This document shows, one piece after another, positions 50,082 to 63,000 of a stretch of 64,000 bases of DNA (position 1 is its first letter; every line of letters begins with the position of its first letter). Location: assembly GCA_034509735.1 (NCBI GenBank), contig JACGWO010000002.1:48109115-48173114 (forward strand), given 5' to 3'. The position numbers and the translations under genes were made by a program. The stretch is from Sesamum alatum. Its lineage: Eukaryota; Streptophyta; Magnoliopsida; Lamiales; Pedaliaceae. Under the pieces are notes generated by a model. The model saw only the letters and a program-made list of their open reading frames with translations, was not told where the DNA came from and did not search any database.

Positions 50082-52854
50082 GGTAAACAAGATTTAGGCA
50101 TTTGTGATTATTGTCGACACGAGAGGTAGGCCCGACTAATATTAGTGTGTCTGGGGGTCGTCATTTCTCTCCCGCGTCGATAGAATTGAAATTTTGTTGC
50201 AGTATCCAACGCTCCGAGTACTTTTTTCTTGTCCCTGAAATTGTGTGGCATGTATCGGTATATCGTCGTCGATAATAATTGTGGGAATGCAGCTTCTTTC
50301 AGAGTTCAAGTTGTAAACTGATTGATAGATAATCGACTACACTCTTGCAAAGTTAAATTTGTACAGATTTGCTTGGTGCAACAACTTGTAGGTTGATTTA
50401 TTATTGATATTCCCACATTTTGTGTTTAGTTTCCAAGAATGGGAAATGAGATTGAGACATATTGTGAAGAACATTGGCTCTGTTTGGTTTTATCTTTCAG
50501 GATTTTTTTGTTTTTCTGGGAGAAATAAAGAGAGAAAGATAGAATAAGTGTACGTGTTTTTAATGTATTTAGTTTTGTAGTTTGTATTATGTTTATTTTA
50601 ATTGATGAACCTTCTTATTTAGTTAAAATCTTATAGTTACGATTTCTGTTCTTTTTAATAATGTATTAAATTTAGGCCATTCAGGTATAAGATGGACGTG
50701 CCAAATTTAACATTCTATTTTATGATTACTAGTCGTCGCTCCACGTGATCCCTAACAGTATAAAAAAAAAAAAAAATTGTAATGTGAGATGGAAAAAAAA
50801 ATAATTATATGGAATGAGGAAGAAAGAAGTATGTGAAAATAAAGAAATATGGAATGAATGAATGAGGGAAAAAAATTGTAATTGTGGCTTTATTTAAAAT
50901 ATGAAACTTTGTGAGGAAAAAAAAAACGTGGAAAAGTAACATGAGAGAAAAATGAGTAGTGGGTTGAGAGGAAAAAAAAATAATAATTGTAAGATTATTT
51001 AAAAATATTGAAATTATTATTTTGATAAAATATTTTTTTGAATGGAAGAAATGAATTCAAGGGTAAATTTCAGTATTCAAAAATTAGTACAATAATTTTC
51101 TTTATTTACTTTTATATATAGATGTTTGTATTTTAAAGTTTTTTTTTTTTTTTTCGATGGATGAACTATTTTAAAATTTTCTAGCGATCATGGAGAAATA
51201 TATAAGAAATGATAATAAACATACACTATATATATGTATCACATATTTGCAGGAATAACACGATTTATGGTCGTTAAAGGCGTTTTTGCATCTGTTTTTT
51301 TATGTTTTCATTTTTAGTTTTAAATTGTTGAAATATTAATTAAAGAAGTAAAAGTATGTTTATTTATATATATTCTCACTTAATATATTTATTTGATGCT
51401 ACAATTACAGGATACAATCTCATTGATTAATTAAATACATTCTCGTTTCAATCGAAAAATTATACAAAATTAAAAACACGTATTTTTCACTAAAAGTATA
51501 AACAAATGAAGTGTTGGTAACAAAGTAAAAAGGACGAGGACGAACTTTTTTTTTTAATTAAATTCAATATTATCTCTATCACCAAATTTAATTATTTTAG
51601 ATGCACAAAATTAATTAAAACTCTATTGGTAAAATAAATTTCAAATGTCATTTTCGATTTCTTAATAAAAAAAAGGGTGAATTACAATAATTTCTAATGA
51701 GGTTTGATATAATTACGGATATTCCCTCATTTTAAAAATTACAAATACCTCATAAGATTTGTAATTTTTAACCAAGAGCATGGAATAATCTATTTTGCCC
51801 TTGATTTTTTAAAATTGTAGAAAAACCAACCAAAACAAATTACATTATTGCTACCCTATGTAAAAGCGTAAGAAACCTTTGTGTATTTTTGTCCAAAAAA
51901 AGTTAAAAAATTTAAAAAAATAATTCAATTTGTATACAGACATTTGATCAGTTCATCTATAAAAATAAATAAAAATTAATTATTTATTATATGATTACAA
52001 ATCAAATAATAGTATTCGTAATTTTTGATATAACGAGAACTATCCATAATTACATCAAAACTCTGAAAGATTTTATTGTAATTAATTCTAAAACAAAGAG
52101 TTCCAAGAAAGCAGGAAAACGGAGAGTAAAAAGTGAAAACAACTGAAAGTGCGACTTCAGATGTAAATGAAATCGCAGAGGAGCAGAGATCTCATCAGTA
52201 ACTGATTACTGCTTCACTCTACTGTCCTCCTTTAAGGCTCCAGGAAATTAGTCGGCTCTACATCGAATTTCACAACGGAAATTACATTTGCCAGACTTCC
52301 GATCTGTACGCCATTGATCGGTAAATTTTCCTCATTTCCATCATTAATCACCGCATTGTTTTTAGTTTTCTGATTGAATTGTGAATGAATTTCGTTCTGG
52401 ATCTGGATTGCCGAGAATCCGTTGTTTGTTTGTTATGCATGCGAAGAATCTGAGAATGCTGAGATGCATGTATCGAGTTTAATCATTGAATTGATTGTGG
52501 AGGACGTGCGTATGTTTGATGTGTGCATTGGCATTTATGGATTAGCATGGTGAGAGTGATGATATTGTTTTTTGCGTTTCTGTTGTTCAGATTGGGTGTG
52601 TACTGGTATTCTTTCAGGTTGTTATGGATTTTGCATCTTTGAGGTTTCTGTCACTTGATAGTGATTAATATCGTTTTCTATTGCATTGAGATTGATGTTT
52701 TTAGTTTGAAATTTCGTCTGGATTTTTCCAGCGGAATGATTTGAATATATGATAAAATATGTGGTAAATTTATTAGATTGATAAATGGATTGTCTGAGTG
52801 ATAAGTTGCTACTGTTTTTTTCTGGTCTTAAATATCTGCTAGTTTGAGTGGAAA
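50082..52854 (+). other. PP2C 3' flank, AT-rich spacer and COPB leader
   Basis: The PP2C 3' UTR probably ends near 50400-50450. 50450-51670 is AT-rich with A-runs and no gene. A foldback element sits at 51675-52090. The beta-COP leader begins at about 52130-52200. A donor at 52321 (GATCG then GTAAATTTTCC) and an acceptor ending at 52842 (TCTGCTAG) define a likely 522-bp 5'UTR intron just before the start codon. Confidence 0.55.
51675..52090. mobile_element. AT-rich foldback MITE, related to 43922-44335
   Basis: The left arm GGGTGAATTACAATAATTTC and TTTGATATAATTACGGATA pairs with the right end, whose reverse complement reads GAATTAATTACAATAAAATC and TTTGATGTAATTATGGATA. Length is about 415 bp, nearly the same as 43922-44335, with shared GATATAATTA and AAAATTACAAAT motifs. 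No ORF. Confidence 0.62.
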
Positions 52855-55800
52855 ATGGAGAGATCTTCTTCTCTGCTGGTACACTTTGACAAGGGCACAC
52901 CAGCTCTAGCCAATGAGATCAAGGAGGCACTTGAAGGGAATGATGTTCCAGCTAAGATTGATGCCATGAAAAATGCAGTCATGCTTTTGCTAAATGGTGA
53001 CACCCTACCTCAGCTGTTCATTACCATAGTTAGATATGTGTTACCCTCTGAGGATCATACTATTCAGAAACTGCTGTTGCTCTATTTGGAGATCATTGAT
53101 AAGACTGATGGAAAGGGGCGTGTCTTACCAGAAATGATTTTAATCTGCCAAAATCTCCGAAATAATCTTCAGCACCCTAATGAATATATACGTGGCGTCA
53201 CCTTAAGGTTCCTTTGCCGGTTAAATGAAGTGGAGATCATCGAACCTTTGATCCCCTCCATTATGTCAAACTTGGAGCACAGACACCCTTTTGTTAGGAG
53301 ACATGCAATTCTTGCTGTGATGTCGATCTACAAGCTCCAGCAAGGCGAGCAGCTCTTGGTTGATGCTCCAGAGACGATTGAGAGGTGTCTCTCAACAGAG
53401 ACGGACCCATCAGCTAGGAGAAATGCCTTTCTGATGCTTTTCAATTGTGCCCAGGATCGTGCGATTAGTTACCTTTTATCCAATGTTGACAGAGTATCAG
53501 AGTGGGGGGAACTGTTGCAGATGGTTGTTTTAGAGCTGATCCGGAAAGTTTGTAGAACAAACAAAGCAGAAAAGGGGAAGTATATGCAGATTATTATCTC
53601 TTTACTGAATGCCCATTCAGCTGCTGTAGTTTATGAATGTGCTGGAACTCTTATTTCTTTGTCTTCTGCGCCGACAGCTATAAGAGCTGCGGCAAATACA
53701 TATTGCCAGCTTCTTCTCTCTCAGAGTGACAATAATGTGAAGCTTATTGTGCTTGATCGCCTGAATGAACTCAAGTCTTCCTACAGGGATATTATGGTTG
53801 ACCTAATAATGGATGTTCTTAGAGCACTGTCAAGCCCAAACCTTGACATCCGAAAGAAAACACTTGACATCGTTCTGGAATTGATCACACCCCGCAATGT
53901 CAATGAGGTAGTTCTTACTTTGAAGAAGGAAGTTGTCAAAACTCAAAGTGGGGAGCTTGAGAAGAATGTTGAGTACCGGCAAATGCTCATTCAATCTATC
54001 CATTCTTGTGCTATAAGGTTTCCTGAAGTGGCAAGCACAGTGGTTCATCTATTGATGGATTTCTTGGGAGACAACAATGTAGCATCTGCAATGGATGTTA
54101 TTATTTTTGTGCGAGAGATAACTGAGACGAACCCAAAGTTGAGGGTTTCTATCATCACCAGGCTTCTGGATACTTTTTACCAGATCCGAGCAGCTAGAGT
54201 TTGCTGTTGTGCTCTTTGGATTATTGGAGAGTATTGTCTATCTCTTTCTGAGGTCGAGGGCGGCATTGCAACCATAAGGCAATGTCTTGGAGATTTACCC
54301 TTCTTTTCAGTTTCTGAAGATGGAGAAGCTGCTGATTCAAAGAAAGCCCAGCAGACATCCTGGATGACCGTTTCATCTAGAAGACCAGCGATCCTTGCTG
54401 ATGGAACTTATGCCACTCAAAGTGCTGCTTCTGAGACGGCCTTCTCCCCTCCGGCTGTAGTGCATGGATCTTTGGGAACAGGGAATTTGAGATCTCTTCT
54501 CCTCACTGGTGATTTTTTCCTGGCGGCAGTTGTTGCCTGCACTCTAGCAAAGCTCATTCTAAGACTGGAAGAGGTTCAGCCCTCTAAAATTGAAGTGAAC
54601 AAAGCATCAACGGATGCATTGTTGATTATGGTAGCGATGCTACAGCTCGGGCAATCATCTGTTCTCCCTCACCCAATTGATAATGATTCTTATGACAGGA
54701 TAGTTCTCTGCATAAGATTGCTGTGTAACACAGGGGATGCTGTGAGGAAGATCTGGTTAAACTCTTGCCGTGAGAGTTTCATTAAGATGCTTTCAGATAA
54801 ACAGATGCGTGAAACTGAAGAAGATCAAGCAAAGGCTCAGCTTTCTCGTTCACAGCCGGATGATCTTATTGACTTCTACCATTTGAAGAGTCGAAAGGTG
54901 ACAACTTTATTTGCTATCTGTTTAATCTGTTTGCTTAATAACAACGTTGCACGATGTTTTTTGGAACAATTCTTGCTCTCTGTGACCCAGTCATACCACT
55001 GAGCATCTGAATTTGCTGATGGTTTGAGGATGCAACTGTCTAATACTGTTGCTTTTGTGTTTATGTTGCAGTTGATCTTCCAATATCTTGGATTCTTGTG
55101 ATTACTAATTGACTGTAGTCTCTTAAAATACCATGCAAGTACCTATTTGGCTGGACCTTCTTTAATGGCAATTTGGCAAAACATACCAATAAGTTTGACA
55201 CTTAGTGATGACTTTAATTGTAACGTTCTCAGTTATTTGTAGTAGACACAAACTGCTACTCATTGTTCTCATTGTTATCTTTGTTTAGGGCATGAGCCAG
55301 CTGGAACTGGAAGATCAGGTTCAAGATGATCTTAAACGTGCTACTGGGGAATTTGTTAAGGATGCAGATGATGCAAATAAGTTAAATCGTATCATTCAAC
55401 TCACAGGATTCAGTGATCCTGTATATGCTGAAGCATATGTAACAGTTCATCATTACGATATTGTGCTGGATGTTACAGTTATTAATAGAACGAAGGAGAC
55501 CCTTCAGAATTTGTGTTTGGAGTTGGCTACCATGGGTGATCTTAAACTTGTTGAGCGCCCGCAGAATTATACTCTAGCACCTGCGTCAAGCAAGCAAATA
55601 AAAGCAAATATTAAGGTGTCCTCTACTGAAACTGGAGTCATATTTGGCAACATTGTCTACGAGACCTCAATTATGCTTGAGCGGACTGTTATTGTCCTCA
55701 ATGACATTCATATTGATATCATGGACTACATATCTCCTGCTGTATGTGGTGATGCTGCTTTTAGAACCATGTGGGCAGAATTTGAGTGGGAGAACAAGGT

Positions 55801-57974
55801 ATATCACTTGTATTGCTCTGATTATCCAAGTTTAAATGTTTATGTATTTTCCTACACCCTTCATAAGTGATTATACTTCATGGAGTTGATAATTTGCTTG
55901 AACTTTGATTTGTTATAGATCTTACTGGGAGTTCTATATCGTCATAAGCCTTAGAGTAATGGCATTCGATCTTTATTTGAACTACTAAAAGTTTAAGTGG
56001 AGTATGATGAGCTTATGCAGTCTAGTCTAGTTTTCTTCATACAAGTTTCACAGGATTTTATTTTATAGTTAGTGCAATGATACTGCTATTCATTTTAATG
56101 ACTATGTTGCAAAATAAATCAATCACTGTGGAGCTTTTGTTGTGCTATAGCTTGTTTAAAGCTCATTCATGGAAAAAAGAGGAGTCATATTGCTTTCAGC
56201 TGCTTCACTAGCTTCCTGGTGTGTATGTTTGGACACAGAAGAAAGCAAACAATCAAATACCTTTCTACTGACCAGAATTTTTGTTGTAAAGAATAATGGT
56301 TGGTTATTTGTCATGATTTTTAAAACATTCAAGCTTTCTTTTCGACAACATTGTAGTGGTACATTATGCAGTAGCTATTGCGTTGCCTTATCATGCATTT
56401 TAATAGACAATGCTAAATGGTTCCTGTATGATTAATTAGAGTTGTTAGCAATGTCACAGCCTTTTCATTTGTCTACCTGTCCACCTGCTGCAAATTGTAG
56501 GTTTATTGATTTACTCCTTTTTAAGGAAATAGGATCTGTTTGATTGTTATCTCTAAATCACTGTTATCATGCAATACTAGTGCTCATTCTCATGAACTAC
56601 TGTGTTGAGAATGGCTGTTCTTATTTATGTGATCTGCAGGGAATCCTACATAGAGAGGTGTTCTCATTTAAAATCATTACCTTCTTGTTTTTGTATTTTA
56701 TCTGGTAAAGTTGGCACTTATCTCTTTTCCTTTTTCCCTAAGTTTCCTTTTTGTTCTTTTGCCAGGTTGCTGTCAACACGACAATTACAAATGAGAAAGA
56801 ATTTCTTGACCACATAATTGAATCAACCAACATGAAATGCCTTACTGCACAGTAAGTCATTTTGAGATTGCTATTTGACTTTGTTGTTTGCTTCAAAGAG
56901 GCTGAATTTGCCTTCCCATTTATGGGAATTCTTATACTGCTCTCTCTCTCTCTCTAAATATAAGAATATTCAAACAGCTGCCAATAATGAAGCTATTCTC
57001 CACTGCACTTTTTCGTGCTTGGTCCTAGTTCGTCCATTTTGTCTTGGATAGTAGTAAAATTTTATGCATGAAGCCTTATGCAGATCAAAATTTGGTGAAG
57101 ATTTCTGCCAGTCAGAATTTATTACTGTTTGCTTACATAGCTATAGGTCTGGCAATTGATAACTAGGGTGTTGTAAGCAGTCAGAAAAGCAAACTTTAAG
57201 CTCATCTAAGGATATAACTTGGTTTGAAAGCATGATCCCAGAGCTTCCCTTTTGGGGAAGGGTTGCGAAGTATTTCTTATAACAATATAAGATACAACAG
57301 AACTCAGAATTGGACATTGTGAATAAGCTCTGAACTGTCTGATGGTAGCCTTTTACCAAGTTAACGCTTAGGTAGATTGTGGTGCATATGCTGCAGACTA
57401 GGAGAAGTTTCATTATCTGTTTAGGATAAATTACTTCGTTACTCTGATATGGGAAGTTCCTTCGTTTGTTACGTAATCCAGGATGTCTCGATGGCTATTC
57501 AATTTTATCAATCAATCACACCCGCAAAAGGAATTAATGATTCCATGGCCCATAAGAAATTATTGAAATCAATGCTTATAGCAAAATCAGGCCTTTGCAT
57601 GTTTATTGAGCTTTTCCCCGTAAAAGCTTCTTTATCTAATGCACTTCTATCTTATTATTTATTTATTTCATATTCTGCTCATTTTTTGTTGACATTAATG
57701 GCTAATCAGAACATGTCTGCCTGATTCCTGGTCGTATTGGTGATTTTCCAGGTCGGCTCTAGAAGGTGACTGTGGGTTCTTGGCTGCTAACTTGTACGCA
57801 AAGAGTGTGTTCGGGGAGGATGCTTTGGTAAATATTAGCGTTGAGAAACAGATGGATAATAAACTAAATGGATACATTAGGATAAGAAGCAAGACTCAGG
57901 GAATCGCCCTCAGTTTGGGCGACAAGATTACTCTCAAGCAGAAGGGAGGAAGCTCATCTCCAACTTGCTCGTAA
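52855..57974 (+). CDS. COPB: coatomer subunit beta (beta-COP)
   Basis: Subunit of the COPI F-subcomplex, which coats retrograde Golgi-to-ER vesicles. Exons: 52855-54897 (681 codons uninterrupted), 55289-55798, 56766-56851 and 57752-57974, giving 953 residues, the usual length for beta-COP (about 950). The N-terminal HEAT/adaptin region starts [20 protein letters not shown] and includes LKNAV-like and [10 protein letters not shown] repeats. After a low-complexity linker (residues about 490-540), the conserved coatomer beta C-terminal domain and appendage follow ([20 protein letters not shown], then [20 protein letters not shown]). Introns occur only in the C-terminal third. The long first coding exon and the leader intron 52321-52842 suggest normal high expression. 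Confidence 0.98.
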
Positions 57975-58781
57975 ATTCATTATCTCACTCTGTTAGCTTG
58001 TGGTATTTGATTAACTGTTCGTTGTCACAGCGAACAACGGAGAAGAATGCTTATCGGATCACTGCAGTCATCTTCTCAAGCTGCAGTTCATAATAATGTT
58101 TTCTCGCAATCCGCATTTCATAAATCCCCAATATCGTCATGCAAATTTCATATCATTACCCTGCCCGAGTTGCCTTCATTCTTTCTACTCCATTTATTTG
58201 CAGGATTTAGACTCCATATCCTGAAATAGTAAGATTTATTGAGCACATGTTTTTGTAAGTTCAAACACTTGCTCGGGAGCGTAGTCAGATTTATTGAGCA
58301 TATATAGGTTTCTTTGCATTGGCATTTTTGGTTGGTTCTACTCTGATTTGGGATTTTACCAAAAATGTGGCAATTGAACTATCTTGGAGATTAATTTTTG
58401 TACATGAGGACTTATCATTTAGGTTGGTTTTTCCCCCAACTTCTGAAATATAAGTAATATTCTTTTGGATGCAGAATGATTTTATACATATTTTCTTATT
58501 TTAAAACTACCTGTTAGGTTATATTTGATTATACAAATGCTTCATGTCATTTATAAAAAATTACACCTATACTCTTGGCCTTGAGGTTGTAAATATTAAT
58601 TATATTGACATGTGAAAAAAATTTACACAAACACCCACTAAAATAATTCACGGCACCCCCCTTAGGGGTGTATTTGCAATATTACCAAAAAATGTGGATT
58701 TGTTTAATTAGACTAAATACCAAAAATGTACTTATATTTTACAAACAGAAAATGATGTATTTTCTTTTATTAGGTTTAGAT

Positions 58782-59130
58782 GGTGTTTGGCTAAGCTTAT
58801 TTAAGATCTTATAGGCTCGCAGATGTTTTTAGAACTTATAATTTAAGATATTAGATTTTATTTTAAAAATAAGTTCATAAAGTATTTAGATAAAATAAGA
58901 TTATGGGGTTGATAATATTTTAGTAATCACAAATTTGTAATAAATTCAAAAGAATTTATTAAGATATTATAAATTTGACAACTCCTTACTTAAAAAAATA
59001 AAATTACAAGCTCCTAATATTTTACTTTACAAGATGTTTCCTAGAAAATTATTAAACAATTTGTAATATCTTATAAGTTCTAAAATATTTTATAAGATGT
59101 TTTGAAAAATTTAAAACCTCAATAAACACC
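58782..59130. mobile_element. MITE-like copy, same family as 6124-6402
   Basis: Begins GGTGTTTGGCTAAGCTTAT and ends AATAAACACC, so it has short GGTGTTT terminal inverted repeats. The interior is full of AAGATCTTATA, TTATAAG and TAAAATATT motifs. No coding capacity. The GTTTGGCTAAGC start resembles common plant hAT-like MITEs, though I could not define an 8-bp duplication. Confidence 0.5.
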
Positions 59131-59207
59131 TTTTAATCTGAGATAGTATCTATAAAATTTATTCGGAACATTGCGAGCATAAATTATTTTGGATGTAAGA
59201 AAGAGGC

Positions 59208-59650
59208 GAAATTACACTTTGGGTCCCGTAGGATAGGGGTTTCAACGCGTTTAGTTCTTTGCTTTACGATATTTTTAAGATGATCACAAAAATTTGACAT
59301 ATTTAGTCTCTGCTTTACAGAATCTTCGAAATGGTTGAAATTCGGGAAAACTCAACACATTTAGTCCCATGTTCAAGTTTATGTAAAAAAAAAAAATAGA
59401 TATGTGAGCAACCAAGTTAACGGACATGCGCATTGCGCATGTCCTTGTCGTTTAATTTTTTAAGAAAACTTGGACATGAGAGTAAATGTATCGAGTTTTC
59501 TCAATTTTAAAATAATTTTAAAAATTTATAAAATAGAGAACTAAATAAGTTGAATTTTCCCAATTTGAGGCTATTTTGAAGTTTTCGTAAAGCAGAAGAG
59601 TACAAGATTTGAACCTAATATCTATAAGACTAAAATTATAATTTGGCTCA
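59208..59650. mobile_element. foldback element with perfect central palindrome
   Basis: The left arm (GCGAAATTACACTTTGGGTC, TTTAGTTCTTTGCTTTACGA, TTTAGTCTCTGCTTTACAGA, GGGAAAACTCAACACATTTA) is inverted against the right arm. The right arm's reverse complement reads CCAAATTATAATTTTAGTC, CTTCTGCTTTACGAAAACTTC, TTGGGAAAATTCAACTTATTTAG and GAGAAAACTCGATACATTTA. The centre 59422-59444 is a perfect 11-bp inverted repeat around one base (GGACATGCGCA-T-TGCGCATGTCC). Length is about 440 bp, with no ORF. Confidence 0.6.
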
Positions 59651-60018
59651 AGAACAAAATATCTTATAAATATGGGATTTTATCTTTTTAATAAAGTGGG
59701 GAAAAAGAGAGAAGCTTTTTTAGTGTAAATGGGGTCCACACGCCTCAGCACCGAACCACAAGAATCAGATCTCACAAACTCGTCCTCTGTGCATTACTAC
59801 TTGTACTTTCCTTTCATCACTACTACTACTGCTCTTACTGCTATATATATCATATATATGTGATTATATATATATATATATATATTCCTTTTACCTTCTC
59901 ATTCATTGAACCAACATTTTCTTTCTCTTTCTTCTTTCTCTCTCTTAACCCTTTTCCGTAGGACGCAGGGACTCTTTATCAGACTCTGCCCTCTCTTCGA
60001 TTACCCTAATTTTGGTTT

Positions 60019-63000
60019 ATGAGGTTAGTAAGTTTAATCACAGATCCATTATTTAATTATTCTGCTGGTATTTGGTGTTTTTTCCTTCTGTTCTTGTGTG
60101 TGTGTGTTTTTTTTAGTATTTTTATAATCAGATCTGTTGTTTTCCTTTGTTTTTCGATGTGTGATTGATACCTTCATTCATTTATTGAGCGGTTGTTTAG
60201 GATTTGCGAAGCATGTCATTTTTCTTGAATTTTTTTTGGGGGGGTTGGGGGTTCTTCTTGTAGTTTGATGTAGTTAGAGGGGGTGCTGTGCCTGGATTCT
60301 TTTACTGTGTGTTAATTTTATAAACTCTTTTAGGAGGTGAATCTGTTTCTGGGATCTCAATGGAGAGATTTTTTGTTTAATTTTGACATGTCGGGATTGA
60401 AATATGACATTTATATTAATTTTTCATCGTTTCTTTTGTTTTTTCGTGCAGCTCGAAGGAGAAACCCACTCTCGGGTAAGTTTATTGACAGACATTTCCG
60501 ACTTCTTGAAATGTATTTTATTGAGCAAATACGGATTAATTGCGGTCTTGGGTTCATTTTATGTTCTTTCTTTTTCTATTGGAAAAATCTTCGGTTTTTT
60601 CTTTTCTTGACTTCCAATATAAATGGCATTTTAATTCACTGCTCGATATGTAGTTTATTGAGCAGTTACAGATTAGTTGTGGTCTTGGGTTCATTTCAAG
60701 TTCTTTCTAGTCAAGATTTCCGTATTGGGAAAAGTTTTCTTCTCTCTCTTTGTTGACTTTCAACAAAAACGGGATTTGATGTTTCTCTGCGGTGCTTTAA
60801 ATGACTCTTGAAGCAGAAAGTCCAGCTCTGAAGCTATTGTTCTGTTACATTTGTGGATTTTCGTTACTCATCGTGCTTTCCCAGTTTCTTTTGTGTTGTT
60901 GAGTGCTGTTTTCTAAACCATGTCACTGCAGCGGCACGCGGATTAAGACCCGCAAACGGAATATTGCTGCGCCTCTGGACCCTGCAGCCTTTTCGGATGC
61001 AGTGGTCCAGATTTATTTGGATAATGCTGGTGATCTGGTACTTCTCTTATTGTTACTTGATTGCCTTATACTGGATGCACATGAATCAAAGAGGGCCACT
61101 AATATTAGACACAGGAATGGGGGTCAATGCAGGATATGTTAAGTGATAAATGCTTTAAACTTTTGTTATGCAGGAACTTATTGCTAAGAGCCTTGAATCT
61201 TCAGACCTTAATTTCTCTAGATACGGTGACACCTTTTTCGAGGTAAGTTTCCTGATTTATTTTTTCATTTGCTTCATGTAAAATTTGAGCAGTCTGAAAT
61301 TAGCATATAATTTTGGCATTCATGTATGCCATAGTTTTCTCTTATATTATTAATGAGGAGAAAAATCCAATTTGTCCATGTAGATAACCTTGCTATAGAA
61401 TATGGAAGTGGACCTTTTTGCACCAAAGGATAGAAACATTCTTTACTTGTTGTGGGATAGTTATCAATCCATGGTATGAAGCATATAGCTGTCAAAAGAC
61501 TCTTGAAAGAAAAGGCCTCTTCCTTCCCATTCTCGAACAGAGATAACAGAATTGCAGTCTGCCGATCTTGGACATTCTGATAGGAAATCTTTTAAGCTGT
61601 TCCATAAGTCTTTTCCTGGGGGCATGCTTCATTCAGTGGGCCTTGTGCTGCTATCCTTGCTTAAAACATTTTTGCTTTTCATATTTTGATTATTTACCTA
61701 AGACTTTAATGTTTTCATTTATAATGCACAATTTGTCTACATATGGTTCACTTTGCAGTTTCAATCCAAACCTGCAACATATTTTCTTTTGAACTGGTTT
61801 ACTGCAGTACTGAAAATGAATATTGTTTGAGCTGATTTTGGTGTGTGCTACTACCTTGCACATTTTAATTGCATCAATACAGGTTGTTTTCAGAGGGGCA
61901 CGTACTCAACCTGGCACAATTAAACTTGATGAGGGGGAGCGCCATCCTTACTCTATAATTGACTGTGAGCCTAAGCGTGAAGTCATCTTGCCATCTGTCA
62001 TATATATACAGAAGATTTTGAGGAGGAGGCCTTTTCTTATAAAGAATCTTGAAAATGTTATGCGAAAGTTCTTGCAGTCTTTGGAACTTTTCGAAGAAGA
62101 TGAAAGGAAGAAGCTTGCAATTTTCACTGCACTTGCTTTTTCCCAGAAGTTGTCCGGTCTCCCACCTGAGACAGTTCTCCAGCCACTGCTCAAGGATAAC
62201 CTTGTTGCCAAAGGGCTAGTTCTCTCATTCATCACTGATTTCTTTAGGGAATATCTGGTGGATAATAGTCTTGATGACCTGATTTCAATCCTGAAGCGGG
62301 GTAAAATGGAGGATAATCTTCTGGACTTTTTCCCATCCGCAAAGCGAACCCCTGAAGCTGTCTCTGAACATTTTAAGTAAGTTTACGCTCGAGTGCTGGG
62401 AATGTGGTTAATGGACAATATTTTCATCTTCATAGCTAGATGATTGTCTGAGCCCTTTAATTGCTTTTGATATGTGTGTAATATTACAGAATGATGCATC
62501 ATAGATCCAGTCTTTAACTGCTTATTTTGATATTCAGTTACTGTTTCTTATGATCTCAACTATGTTATTTCATATTTATGATGATAATTTTGTTTTTAAA
62601 TTCTTATTCTAGTTTGGTTTAATTGAGTGATGGACTTGTTAGGCTGATATTGAAAAGCAGACTCCAACTTTAAGTTTTGTTTAATCATACAGGCAAATTT
62701 TTTAATCGCTGTTTGACTCATTCATTGTACTTGAATGCCTAAAGAAAATCTTTATGTATCCATCTGAGGGCAATATTGACATTATGTGATGATATTACCT
62801 GGGCCAAATTTCATCCTTGGGCTTTTCATCGTGCTAATATTTGAGTCTTTTACAGAGTTCTATTAGAGTGCTTGCATTATCTTAATTGTGTGAGGTAGTT
62901 GCATGAAATGAATGGATGTGATTGCCCTTTTAGATGCCATGTGCTGTATTTAATTTTTAGAGATTAGATGGTTTTTAGCATTCTTTTTTTGTTCTAATAT

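Larger units (their letters stand above)
57975..60018 (+). other. COPB 3' flank, repeats and 5MP promoter
   Basis: The COPB 3' UTR reaches perhaps 58300. The spacer contains a diverged repeat (58545-58700), a MITE-like copy (58782-59130) and a foldback element (59208-59650). Before the 5MP gene an AT-alternating stretch at 59838-59886 may serve as the TATA region, followed by a CT-rich leader (about 59900-60018). No gene is seen. Confidence 0.5.
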
